Assembly: GCA_025934105.1 (NCBI GenBank)
Contig: JAICYS010000012.1
Location: 1-46,962, forward strand
Source of the DNA: Myxococcota bacterium
GTDB taxonomy: Bacteria; Myxococcota_A; Polyangia; Fen-1088
DNA length: 46,962 nt
Reading direction: 5' to 3'
Shown here in pieces: positions 7,618 through 15,003 of the stretch. The position numbers and the translations under genes are program-made. The notes beneath the pieces are model-generated. The model had not been told where the DNA came from and ran no database searches. It saw only the letters and a program-made list of their open reading frames with translations. Positions within the stretch are counted from its first letter, which is position 1. Every line of letters begins with the position of its first letter.

Positions 7618-10410
7618 ATGGCATACGAATCGTACGCGAGGGGACCGTTCGCCAGGCGGGCACCGATCGCGGTCCTGCTGGCCATTGTGCCGGCATGCGG
7701 CGGTGATCCGAACGAGCCGGCGAACACACGGGTCGCGATCGCGGCCGTGACCGCCACCGGCACCAGCGCCACCAGCACCACCAGCGGCACCGGGGGCACC
7801 ACGGCCACGCAGGCGCCCAAGCTGGATCCAAACACCATCCCGAAGTTCCAGACCCAGCTGCAACGGCTGGCCACCTACGTGCCGGCGTTGACCAAGGACG
7901 CCCACGGCAACGTCGTCGGCAAGAGCTACAACGTCTCGGTCGCCCAGTTCATGGCGCAGCAGCTCCCGGCCGGGTTCCCGCAGACGACGCTGTTCGGTTA
8001 CGGCGGCGACACCGTCGACGGCTTTGGGCAGAACGAGAATTTCCGGCGCACGTCGCCCGGCCCGAAGTTCGAACAGACCAGGGGCGTCACCGCGACGATC
8101 AGCTTCAGCAACCAGCTCACCGGCCCCCATCCGATGCCGGTCGATCCGACGCTGGACTGGGCCAACCCCAACAACTTCCCCAAGCCGTCGCCGCCGTTCC
8201 TATCGTTCCCGCCCGGGTACCCGCAGGCGCAGTCGCCCATCCCGCACGTGACGCACACGCACGGGATCGAGGTGCTGCCGCAATACGACGGCACGCCGGA
8301 CCTGTGGTTCACCGCCAACGGCATCCACGGCCCGGAGTTCGTGTCGACGACCTACAGCCAGCCGAGCAGCAACCAGTCGGCGGCGTTCTGGTATCACGAC
8401 CACTCGTTCGGCGTCACGCGCCTCGACGTGGGGATGGGGCTGTCGGGCTACTCGATCCTGCGTGACCCCGCCAACCCGCTGGACCAGATCGGCAACGCGG
8501 ACACGCTTCACTTCGAGGACCCGTACGTCTGGATCTCGTCGGTCGCCGGCATCCAACCGAGCCTCGACAGCCGCCACACCGAGGGCTCCTTCTCGATGGC
8601 GGTCGCCGCGAAGAACTTCGTCTCGCTCAAGAGTCGGCCGTTCCCGCTCACGCAGGCGCTGGCCTCGACGCTGTCGGTCGACTTCTTCGTGCCCTCGCAG
8701 CAGCCGAACCCCTACTTCTACGGACAGGTCCAGCTGGTGGTCGACTGCCCCAGCAAGAACGTCTTCAGCCAGTTCGTCGGCCAGGTCGACTTCACCGGCA
8801 AGCCGTTGAACACGTTCTCGCGTTTGAGCTTCCCGGTCCCGGCGAACATCTCCAGCGCCGTCGGCGCTTCGTGCGCCGACTTCGACATCGCCGTGAACAT
8901 CAACGTCCCGTCGAACGCGACCGGAACCTATCTGGTCGACAACCTGCTCGGCATCAGGCCGGTGGCGAACACCCCGCTGCCGACCGGCGAGTTCGAGGTT
9001 CCGATGATCGTGCAGGATCGCTCGTACCGGACCGACGGCTCGATCTATTACCCGACGGCGCAGAACCCGCCGCCCGGCACGCTGGGCGCCACCCCGGACG
9101 TGCATCCGTACTGGATCCTGAGCTTCGACGGCGACACCCAGGTCGTGAACGGCACCGTCTGGCCGAACATGGACGTCAAGCGCCACGCGTACCGGTTCCG
9201 CATCCTCAATTCGTCCAACCAGCGCTTCGATCAGTTCGAGCTCTCCAACGGCGCGCCCTTCACCGTCATCGGCGACGATGGCGGTTACCTGCGCACGCCC
9301 ATGACCACCAACGCCCTGCTCATCGGGGTCACCGAGCGCGTCGACTTCATCGTCGACTTCTCGCAGTACGCGCCGGGCACCAAGATCATCATGCGGAACA
9401 CCGAGCCGCTGCAGCCGCCCTTCGGCGGGCCGCCGGATCCGAACAACGACGGCCTGGTCATGCAGTTCACGGTCCAGGACGGCAGCCCGGTGCGGCCGAA
9501 GACGCTGCCCTCGACGCTGAACAGCATCGCCACCTTGACCGCGAACCGGCCCACCCGGTTGCTGGTGCAGAACGTGCAAACCGATGAGGCGGGCAACATC
9601 CTGCAGGCCGAGTTGGACGGGCAGCTGTTCCACACCCTGACGACCGAGCTGCCCACGATCGGGTCGACCGAGGACTGGATGTTCATCAACACCACGCCGC
9701 TCACGCACAACAAGCACATCCACCTGATCGAGTTCCAGGTCGTGGAGCGGACGCCGTTCGACGACGTCCGCTACCTGGCGGACTGGAAGGCGGTCAACGG
9801 CAACCCGCCGTTCACGCACCCCACGTTGAAGCTGGATCCGACGCCGTACTTCAACGGCCCCGTCGAGGGACCGCGCCCGGAGGAGTCCGGCTGGAAGGAC
9901 ACCGTCCGCACGCCGGCCCACCAGGTGACGCGCATCCGCGTCCGCTGGAACCCGCAGCACCTCCCGACCGGCGCCGGGTCGCCGGGACAGAACCTGTTCC
10001 CGTTCGACCCGACCGACAGCGTGGGCTACATCTGGCACTGCCACCTCCTCGAGCACGAGGACAACGAGATGATGCGCCCCATGACGGTGATCCCGACCTG
10101 GGCGGCGGGCGTCTCCTACCCGGTCGGGTTCCGCGGGTCGCCCGGCGTGAACAAGGGGCTGGTCGACTTCAACGGCGTCGACTACCAGGCGCGCGTGGCC
10201 CACACCTCGGTGGCCGGCCAGCCGCCGAACACGCGCCCCGATCTCTGGGAACGCATCAACAACCAGAACGGCGATTGGGCGGCCCAGATCATCTATCAGA
10301 TCGGCGACCGGGTGTTCTTCGGCGGCCACGTCTACCGGGCCCTGCAGGCGCACCAGGCCAGCACGGCGAACAGCCCGCCCAACGCGGCCTTCTGGGCGCT
10401 GGTGCTCTAG
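7618..10410 (+). CDS. Multicopper oxidase lipoprotein with inserted beta-sandwich and tandem CBM5/12-like modules
   Basis: 930 residues from ATG 7618 (ribosome site AAGGAGG). The N-terminal signal ends in a lipobox-like VPAC. All four copper motifs of a CotA/laccase-type oxidase are present: H213-T-H215-G, W258-Y-H260-D-H262, H697-NK-H700-I-H702, and H807-C808-H809 ... H813 ... M818. Between the first cupredoxin domain and the conserved EVPMIVQDRSY segment (P462), about 175 residues replace a short linker. This insert carries LSVDFFVP, QPNPYFYGQVQLVV, GQVDFTGKP and YLVDNL, the pattern of a beta-sandwich module seen in other myxobacterial surface proteins. After the oxidase come two CBM5/12-like repeats (about 828-882 and 883-930) with YQA/YRA and W-x-x-I/L endings. 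Predicted role: polymer-bound copper oxidase. The substrate is unknown. Confidence 0.9.
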   Translation: MAYESYARGPFARRAPIAVLLAIVPACGGDPNEPANTRVAIAAVTATGTSATSTTSGTGGTTATQAPKLDPNTIPKFQTQLQRLATYVPALTKDAHGNVVGKSYNVSVAQFMAQQLPAGFPQTTLFGYGGDTVDGFGQNENFRRTSPGPKFEQTRGVTATISFSNQLTGPHPMPVDPTLDWANPNNFPKPSPPFLSFPPGYPQAQSPIPHVTHTHGIEVLPQYDGTPDLWFTANGIHGPEFVSTTYSQPSSNQSAAFWYHDHSFGVTRLDVGMGLSGYSILRDPANPLDQIGNADTLHFEDPYVWISSVAGIQPSLDSRHTEGSFSMAVAAKNFVSLKSRPFPLTQALASTLSVDFFVPSQQPNPYFYGQVQLVVDCPSKNVFSQFVGQVDFTGKPLNTFSRLSFPVPANISSAVGASCADFDIAVNINVPSNATGTYLVDNLLGIRPVANTPLPTGEFEVPMIVQDRSYRTDGSIYYPTAQNPPPGTLGATPDVHPYWILSFDGDTQVVNGTVWPNMDVKRHAYRFRILNSSNQRFDQFELSNGAPFTVIGDDGGYLRTPMTTNALLIGVTERVDFIVDFSQYAPGTKIIMRNTEPLQPPFGGPPDPNNDGLVMQFTVQDGSPVRPKTLPSTLNSIATLTANRPTRLLVQNVQTDEAGNILQAELDGQLFHTLTTELPTIGSTEDWMFINTTPLTHNKHIHLIEFQVVERTPFDDVRYLADWKAVNGNPPFTHPTLKLDPTPYFNGPVEGPRPEESGWKDTVRTPAHQVTRIRVRWNPQHLPTGAGSPGQNLFPFDPTDSVGYIWHCHLLEHEDNEMMRPMTVIPTWAAGVSYPVGFRGSPGVNKGLVDFNGVDYQARVAHTSVAGQPPNTRPDLWERINNQNGDWAAQIIYQIGDRVFFGGHVYRALQAHQASTANSPPNAAFWALVL

Positions 10411-10418
10411 TTAGCAGA

Positions 10419-10490
10419 CCGTGGCGAAAGTCTCCGTGTCGCCGAAACGGGCTGGGCGCCCACTTCGGCTCGGGCCGACTTTCGCCACGG
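10419..10490. repeat. Palindromic element, copy 1 (arms shared with 45734-45878)
   Basis: A perfect 14-bp inverted repeat (CCGTGGCGAAAGTC at 10419-10432, complement at 10477-10490) encloses further partly paired sequence (GCCGAA / TTCGGC) around a GGGC..GCCC centre. It begins 8 bp after the oxidase stop codon. Both arms recur, in swapped orientation, at 45734-45878 beside an istB remnant. It may also act as a transcript-ending hairpin, but there is no T-run. Confidence 0.8.
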
Positions 10491-10595
10491 GCTGCTGGGC
10501 CGCCTCCGGGCGGCACGGCGTCGGGCACGGTTCGCTGCCGCTCGTCGTTGCCTTGCGGCACCGCCCTCGTGGCGGGTCCACGGCATCAATGACCT

Positions 10596-10638
10596 GGCCC
10601 GCGGGAGGGCGGCTCGACGGCCGCCCCTCCCGCGGGCC
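10596..10638. promoter_or_regulatory. Strong GC hairpin upstream of the metal-efflux adaptor
   Basis: GGCCCGCGGGAGGGCGG (10596-10612) pairs with CCGCCCCTCCCGCGGGCC (10621-10638), with one bulged base and an 8-nt loop. It ends 23 bp before the adaptor start codon and just ahead of its ribosome site. It could terminate oxidase transcription, attenuate the cus genes, or protect an mRNA 5' end. Confidence 0.6.
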
Positions 10639-10661
10639 GCCGTGCGTGAAAGGGGACACAG

Positions 10662-11507
10662 ATGAATGACCGCCCTTCGTCGACGACAGCCGTCTTGATC
10701 GGACGCCTGGGCTTGGCCGCCATCGCCGCCGCCGCGGCCGCGGCCAGCCTGGTGGCATGGCGCAACGGCGCCGCGCCGCCCCCGTTGGGCGCGCGCGCTC
10801 CGGCGCTCTATGTCTGCCCGATGCACCCGCAGGTGACGGCACCCGTCCCGGGCGACTGTCCAATCTGCCGGATGGCGCTGGTCCCGTCTGCCACCGCGCG
10901 CGCGGCCGCCGGCGAGCCAACCACCCTGACGCTGCCGGCGGACAAGCGCCTGCGCGGGTGGGATGCGATCTCGCACGCCAAGCGCTTCCAGAGCAGCCTC
11001 GAGATGCGCGCCCCCGCCGCCGCCGACGGCGACGGCGCGACCGGCGTGGCCCTTTATCACCTGGATGAAAGCCAACTGATCCGCGCCGGCGAGGAGGGGC
11101 TGTTCTCGCCGTCCTCGGGACCTCGGGCGGACGCGCCCCTGGGGCTGCCGGTTCGCGTGCTGCCCGGCCCTCCCCAGCGCTGGGACGACGCCACCGTGCT
11201 GGTGCGTTTTGCCGCCGCGCCCGGCACCAGGCTGGCGCCGAACGAGACCGGCCTGCTCAAGCTGGCCACCCGCCAGCGCGACGACCTGGTGGTCGCCGAG
11301 GAGGCCGTTGTCGACGCGCCCGACGGTCCCTACGTGCTGGTCACCGCCGATCGCCGGACGTTCCGCAAGCGGCCCGTCGAGGTGGGCTCCCGCCTCTACG
11401 GCCAGGCGGCGATCGTGAGGGGCGTGGTTCGAGGCGAGGGCGTCGTCGCGCGCCACACCTTCGTGCTCGACTACGAGCGCCGCTCGGGCGTGGGGGTCGG
11501 GCTGTGA
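10662..11507 (+). CDS. Minimal CusB-like RND adaptor with heavy-metal-binding domain
   Basis: 281 residues with one N-terminal membrane anchor (about 12-33), then a heavy-metal-binding (HMBD/YHS-type) motif YVCPMHPQV..GDCPICRMAL at about 50-75, as found in CusB-type adaptors. The remainder resembles only the beta-barrel and membrane-proximal parts of an adaptor (for example LNETGLLKL-like and VEVGSRLYGQ segments). I see no alpha-hairpin and no complete lipoyl half-motifs, and the length is well under the roughly 400 residues usual for the family. ATG 10662 has an AAGGGG ribosome site. Its stop overlaps the GTG of the permease gene (GTGA), indicating translational coupling. Probably delivers Cu(I)/Ag(I) to the permease. 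Confidence 0.78.
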   Translation: MNDRPSSTTAVLIGRLGLAAIAAAAAAASLVAWRNGAAPPPLGARAPALYVCPMHPQVTAPVPGDCPICRMALVPSATARAAAGEPTTLTLPADKRLRGWDAISHAKRFQSSLEMRAPAAADGDGATGVALYHLDESQLIRAGEEGLFSPSSGPRADAPLGLPVRVLPGPPQRWDDATVLVRFAAAPGTRLAPNETGLLKLATRQRDDLVVAEEAVVDAPDGPYVLVTADRRTFRKRPVEVGSRLYGQAAIVRGVVRGEGVVARHTFVLDYERRSGVGVGL

Positions 11508-14500
11508 TCGCTCGGCTCGTCGCCGCCTGCGCGCGCCGCCCGGCCCTGGTGCTGGTGGCCGCCGCGCTGGCCGGCTTCGGCGCCCATCTGGCCGAACGCG
11601 CGCTGGCCCGGGACGTGATTCCGGATCTGTCCGATCCGCAGGTGGTGCTGGTCGTCGACTGGATGGGGCACTCCGCCGCCGAGGTCGCGTCCCGCGTCAC
11701 CGAGACGCTGACCGGCGCCCTCGAGGGGGTCCCGGGATCGACCGCCGTCCGCGGCACGTCGATGTCCGGCATGGCCTACGTCGACGTGGTGTTCGACTCG
11801 ACGGCGGCGCTCTCGGGGGGCCGCGCCGAGATCGCCCGCCGCGTGGCCGCCCTGCGGCCGCGGCTGCCGGGGGCCGCCCAGGTCGAGGTGGGACCGGCCG
11901 CCTCCGCGACGGGCTGGGTGTTCCAGTACGCGCTCATCCCGCAAAAGCCGGACGTCATGCCGATGCTGGAAGCGCAGCAGGCCGGCGCGGGCGGCCCCCT
12001 TCGCCCGCTGCGCGAGTTTCAAGACCAGGTGTTGCGCCCGGCCCTGGCCGCCGTGCCGGGCGTCGCCGAGGTGGCCTCGCTGGGCGGAGAGCGGGACGAA
12101 CTGCTGGTCGAGACCTCGGCCGAGCAGCTCCATGCCGCCGGGGCCGCCACCTCGGACGCGGTGGATGCGCTCTCGGCGCTCCTGGCCGGGCACCCGGCCG
12201 CCACGCCCGCCGAGATCACGGCGGCCGTCGGTCGCAGTCCCTTGCTGGCGCGGGTGGCCAGCGCCCGCCTGGCCCCCGCCATGCCGACCGGCATCGCCGA
12301 CGTCGACGGGCTGGGGCAGATCGTCGTCGGGACGGTGATCGCGCGGCGCGACGCCGATCCGGCCGCCGTGATCGCCGGGGCCAAGCAGGTCATCGATCGG
12401 GAGCGCACCCACTTGCCCGCCAGCACGAAACTCGGCGTGCTCTACGATCGCTCCGAGCTGACCGGCCGGGTGGAGGGCACGCTGGTCCGCGCGCTCGCCG
12501 AAGAGGTCGCGATGGTGACGCTGGTGATTTTGATGTTCCTGCTGCACCCGGCCAGCGCGCTGATCCCGCTGGCGACGTTGCCGCTGGTGGTGGTGCTGGC
12601 GTTCGCCGGGATGTGGCTGCTGGGCGTGCCCGCCACCGTGATGAGCCTGGGCGGCATCGCGATCGCGCTGGGGATGGCGGTGGACGCCGAGCTGGTCGCG
12701 CTGGAAGCCTGTCACCGGCGGCTCGAGGTCGGCGGGGCCGGGCTCCGCCTGGGCCGCCAGGACAAGCGCCGGGAGCTGGTGGCCGCGGCCGGCTCGTTCG
12801 CGCCCGCCATCCTCACGTCGCTGATCATCGCCGCCCTGGCCTTCCTGCCCGTGCTGGCGTTCGGCGGCGAGACGGGCCGGCTGCTGCGCCCGCTGGCGGT
12901 CAGCAAGACGCTGGTGGTGCTGGCGGGCGCGCTGGTGACGGTGACGGTGTCACCGGCGCTGCGCGACCGTCTGCTGGCGCGCGGGCGCGTCGTCCCCGAG
13001 CTCGCCAACCCGCTGATGCGCAAGCTGGTCCGCGTCTATCAACCGTTCGTTCACTTCGCCCTGGCCCGCCCGGCGCTGACGCTGCTGACGGCAGGCCTGG
13101 CGCTGCTCTCGTGCCTGCCGATCCTGCCGCGGCTGGGCAGCGAGTTCTTGCCCCGCATCGACGAGGGTCAGCTTCTCTACATGCCCACCACCGCGCCCGG
13201 GCTGGGGGACGCGGAAGCCGCCGGCGAGCTGGCCGAGCAGGACCGCGACATCGCGGCGCACCCGGCGGTCGCCAACGTCTACGGCAAGATCGGCCGCGTC
13301 GAGACGGCCACCGATCCGGCGCCCCTGTCGATGGCGGAGACCACCGTGCGGCTCAAGCCGCGCGACGAGTGGCCGAAGCTGGCGCGGCGCCGCTGGTACT
13401 CGGGCTGGGCGCCCGCCCCGCTCCGCCGCCTCTTCGGACGCCTCTGGCCCGAGGCGTCCCCTATGACGCCCGCCGAGCTGACCGACAGCTTGAACCGCAG
13501 CACGCAGCGTCCCGGCTGGACCAACGCCTGGACCGGGCCGGTGCGCGCGCGGATCGACATGATGGCCACCGGCGTGCGCACCCCAGTCGGGATCCGGATC
13601 GTCGCGCGCGATCCGGCGCGCCTGGAGGCGCTGGGCAGCGCCGTGGCCGCGGCCGCGCGCCAGGTGCCGCCGGCGCGGAGCGCCATCACCGACGACCTGG
13701 GCGGGGAGACGCGGCTGGCGTTCGCGCTGGATCCGGCGGCGCTGGCCCGCTACGACGTCGACGCCGGCCGGGCGGCCCGAGTCGCCGACCTGGTGGTGGC
13801 GGGCGGCGGTCTCGGCCAGGCCCGGCCGGACGGGCAAGCCGACGCGGAGACCGGCCGCCGGCTGGCGGTGCGGCTGTCCGTCGACCCGGGCTGGCTGCAC
13901 AAGACCGCGCAGGACCTGGTGCGCGAAGCCACCGTGCGGGCCGGCCGCGACGGCACGGGGCAGCCGGTCCCGCTGGGCCTTCTGGGCCGACCGAAGTTCG
14001 AGCTGGCCCCTGCGCTGTTGCGGGCCGAGCGGGGCGAGCTGTCCGGGTACGTCTACGTCGACCTGCCCGACGGGGCGGACCTCGACGGGTACGTGGCGCG
14101 CGCGGGCGCCGCCGTCGACCGCGCCCTGGCCGCCGGCGACGCCAAGCTGCGGCCCGGCGAACGGATCGAGTGGACCGGGCAATACCAGCTGCTCTCGTCG
14201 GGGCGGCGGCGCCTGCGGATCGTCGCGCCCCTGGTGCTGCTGGCCATGCTGGGACTGCTGTTCTGGCAATTCCGGAGCCTGACCGAGGCGCTGATCGTGC
14301 TCGTCTCGGTGCCGTTCGCGCTGGTCGGCAGCTTCTGGAGCCTCTACCTCCTCGGGTACCGCCTGTCGGCGCCGGTCTGGGTGGGGCTACTGGCCGTGGT
14401 GGGACTGGCCACCCAAACCGGCGTGTTGATGGTCGTCTACATCGACGAGGCCTATCACCGGCGCGCGCGCGAGGGACGTATCCGCACCCGGGACGACATC

Positions 14501-14815
14501 GTGGCGGCGCACGCCGAAGGCACCGTGCGCCGGCTCCGCCCCAAGGTGATGACGATCGCCACCATGGCCGCCAGCCTTCTGCCGCTGCTCTGGTCCGACG
14601 GCGCGGGCGCGGAGATCATGAAGCGCGTGGCCGTGCCGATGATCGGCGGCCTGGCCACCAGCGCCTTCTTGACGCTGGAGGTGATCCCGGTCCTCTACAC
14701 CATCTGGCGCGCCCGTCAGCTGGCGGCGGCGCGGCTCACCGGCGCGTCGAGCGGCGCCTCGGCCGAGGACGCTTCGGCGCCCGGGCTCCGGGACCGGCAG
14801 GCGCGCGCGGGTTGA
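11504..14815 (+). CDS. cusA: Heavy-metal efflux RND permease, Cu(I)/Ag(I) type
   Basis: 1103-residue HME-RND proton antiporter exporting metal from the periplasm or cytoplasm. The three methionines that form the CusA copper/silver site are conserved: M560 in LYMPTTAPG, M610 in APLSMAETT and M686 in RIDMMATG. This argues for Cu/Ag rather than Zn/Co/Cd specificity. The transmembrane proton-relay region reads GMAVDAELVALEACHRR, with D394 matching CusA D405 and E396 nearby. Compared with E. coli CusA there is an extra stretch of about 27 residues between M610 and M686, containing WYSGWAPAPLRRLFGR. Start is GTG 11504, overlapping the adaptor stop by 4 bp. No outer-membrane channel gene follows in this operon. 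Confidence 0.9.
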   Translation: MIARLVAACARRPALVLVAAALAGFGAHLAERALARDVIPDLSDPQVVLVVDWMGHSAAEVASRVTETLTGALEGVPGSTAVRGTSMSGMAYVDVVFDSTAALSGGRAEIARRVAALRPRLPGAAQVEVGPAASATGWVFQYALIPQKPDVMPMLEAQQAGAGGPLRPLREFQDQVLRPALAAVPGVAEVASLGGERDELLVETSAEQLHAAGAATSDAVDALSALLAGHPAATPAEITAAVGRSPLLARVASARLAPAMPTGIADVDGLGQIVVGTVIARRDADPAAVIAGAKQVIDRERTHLPASTKLGVLYDRSELTGRVEGTLVRALAEEVAMVTLVILMFLLHPASALIPLATLPLVVVLAFAGMWLLGVPATVMSLGGIAIALGMAVDAELVALEACHRRLEVGGAGLRLGRQDKRRELVAAAGSFAPAILTSLIIAALAFLPVLAFGGETGRLLRPLAVSKTLVVLAGALVTVTVSPALRDRLLARGRVVPELANPLMRKLVRVYQPFVHFALARPALTLLTAGLALLSCLPILPRLGSEFLPRIDEGQLLYMPTTAPGLGDAEAAGELAEQDRDIAAHPAVANVYGKIGRVETATDPAPLSMAETTVRLKPRDEWPKLARRRWYSGWAPAPLRRLFGRLWPEASPMTPAELTDSLNRSTQRPGWTNAWTGPVRARIDMMATGVRTPVGIRIVARDPARLEALGSAVAAAARQVPPARSAITDDLGGETRLAFALDPAALARYDVDAGRAARVADLVVAGGGLGQARPDGQADAETGRRLAVRLSVDPGWLHKTAQDLVREATVRAGRDGTGQPVPLGLLGRPKFELAPALLRAERGELSGYVYVDLPDGADLDGYVARAGAAVDRALAAGDAKLRPGERIEWTGQYQLLSSGRRRLRIVAPLVLLAMLGLLFWQFRSLTEALIVLVSVPFALVGSFWSLYLLGYRLSAPVWVGLLAVVGLATQTGVLMVVYIDEAYHRRAREGRIRTRDDIVAAHAEGTVRRLRPKVMTIATMAASLLPLLWSDGAGAEIMKRVAVPMIGGLATSAFLTLEVIPVLYTIWRARQLAAARLTGASSGASAEDASAPGLRDRQARAG

Positions 14816-14953
14816 CTGGCGCGCCGAACGAGCGGCGCGCCAGGTCGATGAACGCGCGCAGCGTCGGTTGCAGGCCGCCCTTCCGGGCAAGGTAGAGGAA
14901 GACCCCGGGAACGGTGAGTTCACCGACACGTTTCAGGACATGATCCGCGGCGG
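14736..14953 (-). pseudogene. LysR-family regulator, C-terminal remnant
   Basis: The minus-strand frame ending at TGA 14736-14738 reads AADHVLKRVGELTVPGVFLY, then LARKGGLQPTLRAFIDLARRSF. This is the characteristic last 40 residues of LysR effector domains (..flyy..r....P.lraFid..). Nothing of the helix-turn-helix or the rest of the effector domain remains upstream before the outer-membrane-factor gene. The fragment overlaps the 3' end of cusA antiparallel. It is probably left from deletion of a regulator gene. Confidence 0.6.
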
Positions 14954-15003
14954 AGCGCGCGTGCGGCGCCGGACGGCGTGACCGCGACGGTGCCGCCGGC
15001 CGG

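Noticed and set aside
8200..10353. Long open frame on the minus strand opposite the multicopper oxidase
   Set aside because: Shadow of GC-rich coding sequence: Arg/Val/Asp-rich translation without domains, while the plus strand carries all copper motifs.
10419..10490. Standard intrinsic terminator for the oxidase gene
   Set aside because: No T-run after the stem, and the same arms recur elsewhere, so a repeat element explains it better.
12613..14895. Second plus-strand frame inside cusA
   Set aside because: Arg/Gly/Ala-rich out-of-frame reading; the cusA frame is conserved end to end.
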